DNA of 12,605 bases from Acidisphaera sp035272265 (GTDB taxonomy: Bacteria > Pseudomonadota > Alphaproteobacteria > Acetobacterales > Acetobacteraceae), in the NCBI GenBank assembly GCA_035272265.1, contig DATEQV010000020.1, positions 1 to 12,605 of the forward strand, in the 5' to 3' direction. Below, piece after piece: positions 1-5,904 of the stretch. Below the pieces are notes generated by a model. It did not search any database. It had not been told where the DNA came from and was given only the letters and a program-made list of their open reading frames with translations. Every line of letters starts with the position of its first letter. Within the stretch, counting starts at the first letter, position 1. A program made the position numbers and the translations under genes.

Positions 1-450
1 GATGCCGGTGCCGGTCCAGGCGGCGCGGGCGAGCGCCACCGCGCCCGGCGCCTGTCCGGCGGCCAGGTCGGCGGCCGCGCAGCGCAGCTGGGCTGGGGCG
101 TGGGTCGGCGGACGCCGCTTGCAGTCGGCGAGCACGGTTGCGTCGTCGGCCTCGGCGGCCAGCGCCTCGTCGCGCCGCACATCCAGTTGCGCCTCCGCCG
201 GCCAGTTCGGGTTGTCGGCCATGAAGGCGTCGATCTCGGCGACGGTCGCCGCGCCGGGGGCGAGCACACGGAAGTAGGTGACCAGCTTGCGGGCGACCGG
301 GTCGAGGTAGTCGGCCACCGCCGCTTCGGCCGTGGGCCACGCGTCGGCGCGGACGGACGGCATCGGGTTGGCGAACTCCCCGGCCGCCGCGCGTTGACCG
401 GCGGTGAGCAAGGCGAGTGCGGCGAGGGCGATCACGGACGCGAGACGCAT
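1..450 (-). CDS. Soluble lytic murein transglycosylase, N-terminal part (cut by window edge)
   Basis: The minus strand is open from an ATG at 450 to the window edge, giving 150 residues. Residues 1 to about 23 form a clear signal peptide: a basic start, a hydrophobic LASVIALAALALL core and a small-residue AAA end. It has no lipobox cysteine, so a soluble periplasmic protein is expected. Residues from about 50 (KLVTYFRVLAP, then AEIDAFMADNPNWP and a basic helix) match the repeated-helix U-domain at the front of Slt70-type transglycosylases, which cleave peptidoglycan glycan strands to 1,6-anhydro products. The catalytic SLT domain would lie beyond position 1, so activity cannot be judged. The gene is divergent from dapA and shares a 138-base gap with it. 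A weak AGAAG lies just upstream of the ATG. The signal peptide makes the start fairly secure; the family call rests on the U-domain wording alone. Confidence 0.8.
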   Translation of the reverse strand, partial: MRLASVIALAALALLTAGQRAAAGEFANPMPSVRADAWPTAEAAVADYLDPVARKLVTYFRVLAPGAATVAEIDAFMADNPNWPAEAQLDVRRDEALAAEADDATVLADCKRRPPTHAPAQLRCAAADLAAGQAPGAVALARAAWTGTGI

Positions 451-489
451 GCGCGCTTCTACCGCGGTGCTGCGCGTCGGCGCGACGCC

Positions 490-518
490 TTGCGGCATGC
501 CTCCCCCGCGCCTAGCTT
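490..518 (+). promoter_or_regulatory. Possible dapA promoter
   Basis: TTGCGG at 490-495 and TAGCTT at 513-518 are 17 bases apart, about 70 bases before the dapA ATG. The -35 is moderate and the -10 matches a sigma-70 hexamer at only about half its positions, so this is the best candidate in the divergent gap and no more. The rest of the gap (451-588) holds a tandem CCGGCCAG pair at 528-543 and nothing else I can name. Confidence 0.25.
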
Positions 519-588
519 CGCGGGTCGCCGGCCAGCCGGCCAGGCAACGCCCGTCGCGGGCCAAATCTCGCACCAACTGAGAGCACGT

Positions 589-1467
589 ATGTTCAAGGGA
601 TCGCTGGTCGCACTTATCACGCCAATGCGTGCCGATGGCAGCGTCGACGAAAAGGCGTTCGCCAGCTTCGTCGACTGGCAGATCGGCGAAGGCACGCACG
701 GAGTGGTTCCGGTCGGAACCACGGGCGAGTCGCCCACGCTGTCGCATGACGAGCACAAACGTGTCGTCGAGATCGCCGTCGAGGTGGCGAAAGGGCGCGT
801 GCCGGTGATCGCCGGCACCGGGTCGAACAGCACGGCCGAGGCGATCGAGCTGACGCGCCATGCGAAGGCGGCCGGCGCCGACGCGTGCCTCGTCGTCTCG
901 CCCTACTACAACAAGCCGACGCAGGAGGGGCTGTTCCTGCACTTCACGGCGATCGCCGATGCGGTGGACCTGCCGATGATCGTCTACAACATCCCCTCGC
1001 GCTCGGTGGTGGACGTCAGCGTCGAGACGATGGCGCGGCTGGCGAAGCATCCGAACATCGTCGGCGTGAAGGACGCGACGGCCAATCTGGCCCGGCCGCT
1101 GCATACGAAGCGCTCCTGCGGCGGCTACTTCTGCCAGCTTTCGGGCGAGGACCACACCGCGGTCGCGTTCCTGGCGGCCGGCGGCGACGGCTGCATCAGC
1201 GTGACGGCGAACGTCGCGCCGAGGCAGTGCGCGGAGATGCACATTGCGTGGCAGGAGGGACGCACGCGGGATGCGATGGGCATCCAGGACCGTCTGGTGC
1301 CGCTGCACGACGCGCTGTTCGCCGAGACCAGCCCGGCGCCGGTGAAGTACGCCGCGAGCCTGCTGGGCAAGACATCGGCGCACTGCCGCCTGCCGCTGGC
1401 CCCGCTGATGGAGAGCACGCAGGCCCGCGTGCGCGCGGCGATGACCGAGGCCGGGCTGCTGAACTAA
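589..1467 (+). CDS. dapA: 4-hydroxy-tetrahydrodipicolinate synthase
   Basis: DapA condenses pyruvate with aspartate semialdehyde, the first committed step to diaminopimelate and lysine, in the cytoplasm. The 292-residue product has the family's usual length, and its numbering coincides with E. coli DapA. The pyruvate-binding lysine is K161 (VGVKDAT). The catalytic tyrosine and its partner are Y133 and R138 (YNIPSR). The pair T44-T45 sits in GTTGES. These residues mark a complete TIM-barrel aldolase of the NAL/DapA class. The frame stays open far upstream, but homology begins at MFKGSLVALITP, so ATG 589 is the start, with a weak GAGAG at 579-583. It is followed by smpB 89 bases later, with a strong hairpin between them. 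Related aldolases (NanA, KDG aldolase) share the fold, but the exact match of active-site positions and the GTTGES wording favour DapA. Confidence 0.96.
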   Translation: MFKGSLVALITPMRADGSVDEKAFASFVDWQIGEGTHGVVPVGTTGESPTLSHDEHKRVVEIAVEVAKGRVPVIAGTGSNSTAEAIELTRHAKAAGADACLVVSPYYNKPTQEGLFLHFTAIADAVDLPMIVYNIPSRSVVDVSVETMARLAKHPNIVGVKDATANLARPLHTKRSCGGYFCQLSGEDHTAVAFLAAGGDGCISVTANVAPRQCAEMHIAWQEGRTRDAMGIQDRLVPLHDALFAETSPAPVKYAASLLGKTSAHCRLPLAPLMESTQARVRAAMTEAGLLN

Positions 1468-1493
1468 ATTGAAAGTTTGAGTGGCCTGCTGAT

Positions 1494-1521
1494 CGAAGAA
1501 GTTCGCTGGCGAACTTCTTCG
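1494..1521. repeat. Perfect 13-bp palindrome between dapA and smpB
   Basis: CGAAGAAGTTCGC (1494-1506) and GCGAACTTCTTCG (1509-1521) are exact reverse complements around the two bases TG. In RNA this is a very stable hairpin, effectively a 12-bp stem with a CUGG-type loop, 26 bases after the dapA stop. No T-run follows on either strand, so it is not a standard intrinsic terminator. It could block 3'-end decay, attenuate, bind a dimeric regulator, or be one copy of a dispersed palindromic repeat. Confidence 0.7.
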
Positions 1522-1556
1522 GCAGGACACTCGCCGGGCAGGATGCGCGTGCAATC

Positions 1557-2039
1557 ATGGCTGAAGCCAAGAAGAAGGGCCTGATCTCGCACGGCATCGC
1601 CGCGCAGAACCGCAAGGCGCGGTTCGACTACACGATCAAGGAGACGATCGAGGCCGGGCTGGTGCTGAAGGGGCCGGAGGTGAAGTCGCTGCGCCTCGGC
1701 CGTGCGACGCTGTCCGAGGCGTGGGCGGGCGAGCGCGACGGCGAGATGTGGCTGTTCAACGCCTACATCCCCGAATACCAGGGCGGCGTGCTGTCGCGCT
1801 TCGAGCCGCGCGCGCCGCGCAAGCTGCTGCTGCACCGCAAGCAGATGCGGACCCTGCTCGGCGCGGTGACGCGCGAGGGCCAGACGCTGGTACCGTTGCA
1901 GATCCACTTCAACGACCGCGGCCGGGCCAAGGTGCTGCTGGGCCTCGCCGAGGGGCGCAAGAAGGCCGACAAGCGCGCCGCCGTCGCCGCGCGGGACTGG
2001 CAGCGCGACAAGGCGCGGCTGATGCGGGCGAGGGGATAG
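1557..2039 (+). CDS. smpB: SsrA-binding protein SmpB
   Basis: SmpB binds tmRNA (SsrA) and delivers it to stalled ribosomes for trans-translation, tagging the unfinished peptide for degradation. The 160-residue product shows the family's conserved stretches in order: NRKARFDY near residue 18, GLVLKGPEVKSLR near 34, NAYIPEY near 68, RKLLLHRKQ near 88 and LVPLQIHFNDRGRAKV near 110. It ends in the basic tail KKADKR...RDWQRDKARLMRARG, which inserts into the ribosomal A site and mRNA channel. Length is normal. The start ATG at 1557 begins MAEAKKKG, a usual SmpB leader; the only Shine-Dalgarno-like bases (AGGA, 1540-1543) are rather distant. It lies in the same direction after dapA but is separated by the palindrome at 1494-1521. 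The tmRNA gene is not in this window. Confidence 0.96.
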   Translation: MAEAKKKGLISHGIAAQNRKARFDYTIKETIEAGLVLKGPEVKSLRLGRATLSEAWAGERDGEMWLFNAYIPEYQGGVLSRFEPRAPRKLLLHRKQMRTLLGAVTREGQTLVPLQIHFNDRGRAKVLLGLAEGRKKADKRAAVAARDWQRDKARLMRARG

Positions 2040-2069
2040 GCGCCGGGGCGCGGCTTGTCCGGCGTGTGC

Positions 2070-2088
2070 GCGGCCCCACCTTGGCCGC
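2070..2088 (+). promoter_or_regulatory. Hairpin abutting a start codon
   Basis: GCGGCC (2070-2075) pairs with GGCCGC (2083-2088) across a seven-base loop, and the ATG of the next gene begins at the following base. No Shine-Dalgarno sequence is visible in front of that ATG. The hairpin would occupy the ribosome-binding region if it were transcribed. A GC-rich chance hairpin is possible. Confidence 0.35.
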
Positions 2089-2742
2089 ATGAGCGATGAA
2101 CCCGGCTACCGTCAGAAGCTGATCGACAAGAAGCAGGACTGGGCGCGCGAGGGACGGCTGCTGACCGGCACTCACGCCGATCCGTCCCGCGTGCGCCTGC
2201 CGCCGGGTCAGCGGCTCGTGCGCCACTGGCCGGTGCTCGACCTGGGCGTGCAGCCGAACGTGACGCCGGCGAAGTTCCGGCTCGATATCGACGGCGCGGT
2301 GGAGAAGCCGGCGAGCCTCACGCTCGACGCGCTGATGGCGTTGCCGCAGGTGGACAGCGTGTCGGACATGCATTGCGTGACGCAGTGGTCGCACTACGAC
2401 AATCACTGGCGCGGCGTGGCGGCGCGCACGATCGTCGAGCTGGTGCAGCCGCGCCCGTCGGTGCGCCACGTGCTGTTCCAGTCGCACGACGGCTACACGA
2501 CCAACGTGCGCTTCGACCAGTTCGACCAGCCCGACGTGTTCCTGGTGCACACCTGGGAGGGCAAGCCGATCGAGCGCGTGCACGGCGGACCGGTGCGCAT
2601 GCTGATCCCGCGGCTGTATCTGTGGAAGAGCGCGAAATGGGTGCGCCACATCGCGTTCAGCGAGGCCGACCATCCGGGCTTCTGGGAGACGCGCGGCTAT
2701 CACAACAACGCCGACCCGTGGCTGGAGGAGCGATATGGCTGA
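2089..2742 (+). CDS. Sulfite oxidase-like molybdopterin-dependent oxidoreductase
   Basis: This 217-residue protein is a stand-alone oxidoreductase molybdopterin-binding domain (the sulfite oxidase/MsrP catalytic fold). The molybdenum-ligating cysteine is C96 in DMHCVTQWS. Other family marks are HGGPVR (165-170), RLYLWKSAKWV (175-185) and the closing GFWETRGYHNNADPW. It lacks the C-terminal dimerisation domain and the heme domain of eukaryotic sulfite oxidase, and it has no signal peptide, unlike Tat-exported MsrP, so it probably acts in the cytoplasm. This short type is common in bacteria, usually named sulfite oxidase-like, with substrate unknown. The stop overlaps the start of the glutathione peroxidase gene by eight bases, so the two form one translational unit. 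The start at ATG 2089 lacks a Shine-Dalgarno and sits directly against a hairpin. The fold is certain; the substrate is not. Confidence 0.9.
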   Translation: MSDEPGYRQKLIDKKQDWAREGRLLTGTHADPSRVRLPPGQRLVRHWPVLDLGVQPNVTPAKFRLDIDGAVEKPASLTLDALMALPQVDSVSDMHCVTQWSHYDNHWRGVAARTIVELVQPRPSVRHVLFQSHDGYTTNVRFDQFDQPDVFLVHTWEGKPIERVHGGPVRMLIPRLYLWKSAKWVRHIAFSEADHPGFWETRGYHNNADPWLEERYG

Positions 2743-3307
2743 CCTGACCCGGCGCGCGGCGCTGGCGCTGGGCGCGCTGACGGTGGCGCGCGTGACGACG
2801 GGGCGTGCCTTCGCGGATGCGCCGAAGACGGCGTGGGACTTCAGCTTCACCAGGATCGACGAGAGCGGTCCGCTCGACTTCGCCGCGTTCAAGGGCCGCG
2901 TGCTGGTGGTGGCGAACACCGCGTCGTTCTGCATGTACACGTATCAGTACGAGGGGTTGGAGCGACTGCAGGCGGGTCTGGAGGGGCGCGGCCTGACGGT
3001 GATCGGCGTGCCGAGCCAGGACTTCGGGCAGGAGAGCGACAGCAACGGCAAGGTGAAGAAGTTCTGCGACGCGACGTTCGGCGTGAAGTTTCCGATGACG
3101 ACGATCTTGCACGTCGTCGGGCCGCAGGCGGCGCCGTTCTATGCGTGGGTGAAGGCCACGCGGGGCTGGGAGCCGAAGTGGAACTTCAACAAGGTGCTGA
3201 TCGGCCGCGACGGGTCGATCAAGGGTACGTTCGGCGCGACCGACGAGCCGCAGGGCACGGTGCTGTCGCAGGCGATCGAGGCGGAGTTGGCGCGCGCGGC
3301 GGTTTGA
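2735..3307 (+). CDS. Tat-exported glutathione peroxidase family protein
   Basis: A thiol peroxidase of the glutathione peroxidase family, 190 residues. Residues 1-29 look like a twin-arginine signal: TRRAALAL at 5-12, then a hydrophobic stretch to an AFADA end, predicting export of the folded protein to the periplasm. The peroxidatic residue is C66 (NTASFCMYTYQYEGL), the usual glutamine is Q99 (SQDFGQE) and the tryptophan-asparagine pair is W149-N150 (WNFNK). C111 lies where the resolving cysteine of thioredoxin-dependent members is found, so thioredoxin-like reductants are at least as likely as glutathione. The cysteine motif departs from the common ASKCGFT wording. A good ribosome site, GGAGGAG at 2724-2730, lies inside the previous gene, and the ATG overlaps that gene's end. 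The overlap couples it to the molybdopterin protein, though Tat export places the two products in different compartments unless they share a substrate pathway. Confidence 0.9.
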   Translation: MADLTRRAALALGALTVARVTTGRAFADAPKTAWDFSFTRIDESGPLDFAAFKGRVLVVANTASFCMYTYQYEGLERLQAGLEGRGLTVIGVPSQDFGQESDSNGKVKKFCDATFGVKFPMTTILHVVGPQAAPFYAWVKATRGWEPKWNFNKVLIGRDGSIKGTFGATDEPQGTVLSQAIEAELARAAV

Positions 3308-3338
3308 GGTTCGTCGTGTCGCGCGCAGGTTTCGCGTT

Positions 3339-3434
3339 CGTCATCGCGAGCGAAGCGAAGCAATCCAGGGCCGCGTGACGACTGGTTGCCGTGCGGCCCT
3401 GGATCGCCACGGCGCTGCGCGCCTCGCGATGACG
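3339..3434. repeat. REP-like interrupted inverted repeat
   Basis: Two nested pairs of perfect 12-base arms define this element. The outer arms are CGTCATCGCGAG (3339-3350) and CTCGCGATGACG (3423-3434). The inner arms are ATCCAGGGCCGC (3363-3374) and GCGGCCCTGGAT (3393-3404). The left side continues as CGAAGCGAAGCAATCCAG, the wording of a dispersed palindrome frequent in several proteobacterial genomes; the right middle has diverged from it. It fills the convergent gap between the peroxidase and glycosylase genes and may fold into a long hairpin that helps end transcription from both sides. No T-run is present. Confidence 0.75.
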
Positions 3435-3446
3435 GATGTTATTGAG

Positions 3447-4121
3447 TCAAACGCCGTTCCGGATCGTGGTCACCACCGCGTCGAACATCTCCGACGTCAG
3501 CCTGCCCGTGTTCGTGTTGTAGCGGGACACGTGGTAGCTGTCGTGCAGCGTCAGCCCGTCCAGGCGATGCATGGCGCCATGCGCGAAGCCGAACTTCGAC
3601 AGCTTCTCGCCTGCCGCGCGCAGCACCGCCTGATGCGCCACCACGCCGAGCGCCAGCACCGCACGTAGCGTCGGCACCGCTGCGATCTCGGATTTCAGGA
3701 ACGGGTTGCACGCCCTGATCTCCGCGGGTTCCGGCAGGTTGGCCGGCGGTACGCAGCGTACTGCATTCACGATCCTGCAGTCGACGAGCGACAGACCGTC
3801 AGTCGGCTCCGCGCCGTAGCGCCCCACCGCAAAGCCGTGTTTCAGCAGCGTCTCGTATAGCAGCACGCCGGCGAAATCGCCGGTGAACGGACGGCCGGTG
3901 CGGTTGGCCCCGCGCAGTCCCGGCGCGAGCCCGACGATGAGCAGACGCGCATCGAGCGGACCGAAACTCGGCACCGGCGCGTTGTGCCAATCAGGAAAAC
4001 TCGCGCGGTTCTGGGCGCGGTAGGCGACCAGCCGCGGACAGAGGGGGCAATCGGGGGGCGGACAATCGGGCGTGGGTTGGTCCGGCACTGTCGCCGCCGC
4101 CGGCTCGGCGGCGGCGGACAC
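3447..4121 (-). CDS. Uracil-DNA glycosylase, iron-sulfur, family 5 (UDGb)-like
   Basis: This base-excision repair enzyme removes uracil, and in family 5 also other deaminated bases, from DNA. The 224-residue protein carries the binding motif GLAPGLRGANRTGRPFTGD (64-82), whose GGNRTG-like core is typical of family 5 rather than family 4. The second active-site motif is HVSRYNTNTGRLT (197-209). Four cysteines, C25, C28, C123 and C138, have the C-x2-C and C-x14-C spacing of the [4Fe-4S] cluster in families 4 and 5. The start is GTG at 4121, whose first base is the last base of the upstream NYN gene's TAG (TAGTG), so translation is probably coupled. The first 20 residues are alanine/proline-rich and may be dispensable. 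The assignment to family 5 is by motif reading; UdgX and family 4 are the alternatives. Confidence 0.88.
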   Translation of the reverse strand: MSAAAEPAAATVPDQPTPDCPPPDCPLCPRLVAYRAQNRASFPDWHNAPVPSFGPLDARLLIVGLAPGLRGANRTGRPFTGDFAGVLLYETLLKHGFAVGRYGAEPTDGLSLVDCRIVNAVRCVPPANLPEPAEIRACNPFLKSEIAAVPTLRAVLALGVVAHQAVLRAAGEKLSKFGFAHGAMHRLDGLTLHDSYHVSRYNTNTGRLTSEMFDAVVTTIRNGV

Positions 4122-4738
4122 TAGGTCGCGTCCGGCCCGTCGTGGAACGGCTCGGCCGGCGTCGCCCGCGTGTGGTTGTTGTGGTTGAAGGTGCGCTGGC
4201 GCGGCTCGGTCTGCCGGCGGGTGAACTCGGGCGCGATGTCGGCGAGGTCGATGAACTGATCGGCCTGCCGGCGCAGCTCGTCGGCCACCATCGGCGGGGC
4301 GGTCTTGATCGAGGAGATCACCGACACCCGCACGCCCTTGCGCTGCACCGCATCGACCAGCCGCTTGAAGTCGGAGTCGCCCGAAAACAGGATCGCGTGG
4401 TCGATGTGCGGCGCCAGCTCCAGCATGTCGACCGCGACCTCGATGTCCATGTTCCCCTTCACCCGCCGCCGCCCGGCCGAGTCGGTGAACTCCTTGGCGG
4501 GCTTCGTGACCAGCGTGTAGCCGTTGTAGGCCAGCCAGTCGGTCAGCGGCTTGAGAGGCGAGTACTCGTCCGTCTCCAGCACGGCAGAGTAGTAATACGC
4601 ACGGATAACGTGCATCTTGCGCCGGAAGTATTCGAGCAGGTTGCGATAATCGACGTCGAAGCCGAGATTCCGCGACGCCGAATAGAGGTTGGCACCGTCT
4701 ATGAAGAGCGCTGCGCGCTCGGTTGAAAGAAAGTTCAC
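4121..4738 (-). CDS. NYN domain protein, LabA/DUF88 type (putative PIN-like RNase)
   Basis: A 205-residue NYN protein of the LabA/DUF88 group. NYN domains share the PIN nuclease fold and are presumed metal-dependent RNases. The acidic positions expected for the metal site are visible: D14 with N17 in FIDGANLY, D98 in KGNMDIEVAVDML, and D121 and D123 in FSGDSDF. The fold covers residues 7 to about 150. A hydrophilic tail rich in Q, N, T and H follows and looks disordered. The start is GTG at 4738 (MNFLSTERAALFIDGANLY); an ATG start is not available nearby. It is the first gene of a minus-strand pair and its stop overlaps the glycosylase start. It diverges from folK across a gap of about 125 bases. 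The target RNA is unknown; nuclease activity is inferred from the fold and the intact aspartates. Confidence 0.9.
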   Translation of the reverse strand: MNFLSTERAALFIDGANLYSASRNLGFDVDYRNLLEYFRRKMHVIRAYYYSAVLETDEYSPLKPLTDWLAYNGYTLVTKPAKEFTDSAGRRRVKGNMDIEVAVDMLELAPHIDHAILFSGDSDFKRLVDAVQRKGVRVSVISSIKTAPPMVADELRRQADQFIDLADIAPEFTRRQTEPRQRTFNHNNHTRATPAEPFHDGPDAT

Positions 4739-4773
4739 GACCTATAACCCTTCGTTATCCGGCGCGTGACGAA

Positions 4774-4791
4774 CAACAAACCAATTTGTTG
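4774..4791. repeat. 7-bp dyad in the NYN/folK divergent gap
   Basis: CAACAAA (4774-4780) and TTTGTTG (4785-4791) flank CCAA. This AT-rich dyad stands out in GC-rich surroundings. A second, shorter dyad, ATAAC (4744-4748) with GTTAT (4754-4758), lies next to the NYN start. Either could be an operator half-site pair for the divergent genes. I see no convincing -35/-10 pair for folK in this 125-base gap. On the minus strand, TTATAG or GATAAC could serve as the NYN -10. Confidence 0.4.
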
Positions 4792-4863
4792 CCGCCGAAA
4801 TCACCGAGGCGTCCAGCGAATAAGGCAATAACCTCCGCCGTGCCAGACAGAAAAACAACCCCC

Positions 4864-5376
4864 GTGGACAAGTTTTTGCCTGCGATCATCATCGCCATCG
4901 GCGCGAATCTCCCCGCGCCCGGCGGCAACGCCCCGCTGGCGACATGCCGCGCTGCAGCAGCGCGCATCGGCGAGCTGCCCGGACTGCGCCTGCGCGCGGT
5001 GTCGCGGTGGTATGCGACGACGCCGGTGCCGGCGTCGGATCAGCCGGACTACGTCAACGGTACTGCACTGGTTACCGGCGAGACGACGCCCGAGCGTCTG
5101 CTGCGCGACCTGCTCGGCATCGAATCGGAGTTCGGGCGCGTTCGGGTCGCCCGCAACGGGGCGCGCGCGCTCGACCTCGACATCATCGACTTCGGCGGCC
5201 GCGTCCGCCCGACGTCCGACCCGATCCTGCCGCACCCGCGGGCGCACGAGCGGGAGTTCGTCCTCCGCCCCCTGGCCGACCTGGCGCCGGGCTGGGTCCA
5301 TCCGGTGCTGGGCCGTCCCGTGGCCGACCTGCTCGCCGCCCTGGGGCCGCCGACCGCCCGCGTTCTGCCTGATTGA
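4864..5376 (+). CDS. folK: 2-amino-4-hydroxy-6-hydroxymethyldihydropteridine pyrophosphokinase
   Basis: HPPK transfers pyrophosphate from ATP to the pterin 6-hydroxymethyl group, supplying the substrate of dihydropteroate synthase in folate synthesis. From GTG 4864 the product is 170 residues, normal for the family. It begins AIIIAIGANLP, the usual first strand. SRWYATTPVP near 47-56 is the conserved substrate loop. ESEFGRVR near 87-94 is followed by GARALDLDIIDF, with the metal-binding D104 and D106. LPHPRAHEREFVLRPL near 122-137 is the signature close to the C-terminus. The frame stays open upstream to 4723, but those residues are lysine/proline-rich and unlike the family. GTG 4864 is therefore preferred and GTG 4840 is the main alternative; neither has a clear ribosome site. 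It appears to be transcribed alone, since rpoZ follows after 114 bases with its own promoter-like sequence. Confidence 0.93.
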   Translation: MDKFLPAIIIAIGANLPAPGGNAPLATCRAAAARIGELPGLRLRAVSRWYATTPVPASDQPDYVNGTALVTGETTPERLLRDLLGIESEFGRVRVARNGARALDLDIIDFGGRVRPTSDPILPHPRAHEREFVLRPLADLAPGWVHPVLGRPVADLLAALGPPTARVLPD

Positions 5377-5381
5377 CCCGG

Positions 5382-5399
5382 AAAAACCGCCCCCGGCGG
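5382..5399 (-). terminator. Possible intrinsic terminator reading leftward
   Basis: On the minus strand CCGCC-GGG-GGCGG (from 5399 down to 5387) is followed at once by TTTTT (5386-5382), the form of a small rho-independent terminator. The stem has only five pairs, all GC. On the plus strand the same hairpin, 10 bases after the folK stop, has no T-run. It would stop leftward (antisense) transcripts before they enter folK. No minus-strand gene ends here. Confidence 0.35.
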
Positions 5400-5424
5400 G
5401 GGAACGGCGATGCGCAGGTTGCGC

Positions 5425-5453
5425 TTGTGTTCCCGGGCCGGGCCCCCTACGTG
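5425..5453 (+). promoter_or_regulatory. Possible rpoZ-spoT promoter
   Basis: TTGTGT (5425-5430) and TACGTG (5448-5453) are separated by 17 bases and would start a transcript about 30 bases before the rpoZ ATG. The hexamers are imperfect. Support comes from position: the gap after folK, a ribosome site downstream, and no other good pair in 5377-5490. Confidence 0.35.
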
Positions 5454-5477
5454 ACTGCTTTCCCGAGATGAATGACC

Positions 5478-5482
5478 GGAGG
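5478..5482 (+). promoter_or_regulatory. Ribosome binding site of rpoZ
   Basis: GGAGG lies eight bases before the rpoZ ATG at 5491. It is the cleanest Shine-Dalgarno sequence in the window and fixes that start. Confidence 0.8.
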
Positions 5483-5490
5483 CCGAGCGC

Positions 5491-5898
5491 ATGGCGCGCG
5501 TGACTGTCGAAGACTGCGTCCAGAAGGTGCCGAACCGCTTCGAGCTGGTGCTGCTCGCCGCCCAGCGGGCGCGCAACCTGAGCCGGGGCGAGGAGCTGAC
5601 CGTGGACCGGGACAACGACAAGAACCCGGTCGTCGCCCTGCGCGAAATCGCCGACGAGACGGTCGAGCTGTCCAGGCTCGAGCAGGATCTGATCAAGTCG
5701 CTCTCCCGCACCCCCGAGCCTGAGCCGGCGGACGAGGAAGTTCTGGACCTGATCCCCACCGACCAGAATATCTTTGGCCTCCAGGATGTCTCGGCCGAGG
5801 AAGAGGCGGCCAACCTGCCGATGGAGAACGAGGAACTGTCGCCCGAGGACATGGAGGCGGCGATCGAGGCGGAGCTTGGCGGCCGCCCCCGTCGCTAG
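5491..5898 (+). CDS. rpoZ: DNA-directed RNA polymerase omega subunit
   Basis: Omega latches onto the beta-prime subunit, aids RNA polymerase assembly and forms part of a ppGpp site in proteobacteria. The 135-residue product opens with the strongly conserved MARVTVEDCVQKVPNRFELVL (the first 20 or so residues), then AAQRARNLSRGEELTV, DNDKNPVVALREIADETV and IKSL by residue 71. The rest, about 65 residues, is an acidic tail rich in E, D and P, longer than the roughly 90-residue E. coli protein but common in alphaproteobacteria. The ribosome site GGAGG fixes the start. The spoT start follows its stop after six bases, which puts omega and the ppGpp enzyme in one operon. That pairing is widespread and functionally apt, since omega helps RNA polymerase sense the alarmone. 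Confidence 0.96.
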   Translation: MARVTVEDCVQKVPNRFELVLLAAQRARNLSRGEELTVDRDNDKNPVVALREIADETVELSRLEQDLIKSLSRTPEPEPADEEVLDLIPTDQNIFGLQDVSAEEEAANLPMENEELSPEDMEAAIEAELGGRPRR

Positions 5899-5904
5899 GG
5901 ACCG

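Noticed and set aside
528..543. Tandem CCGGCCAG repeat as a regulatory site
   Set aside because: Only two 8-base units in a very GC-rich gap; chance is a sufficient explanation.
100..588. Upstream extension of the dapA frame
   Set aside because: Homology to DapA begins exactly at ATG 589 with E. coli-like residue numbering. The upstream stretch is antisense to the lytic transglycosylase gene and resembles no protein.
4142..4726. Plus-strand frame opposite the NYN gene
   Set aside because: The NYN frame has all expected aspartate motifs. The opposite frame is low-complexity valine/glycine/arginine sequence.
4723..4863. Longer N-terminus for FolK
   Set aside because: The 47 extra residues are unlike the family, which starts at the IAIGANL strand, and they would overlap the NYN gene start on the other strand.
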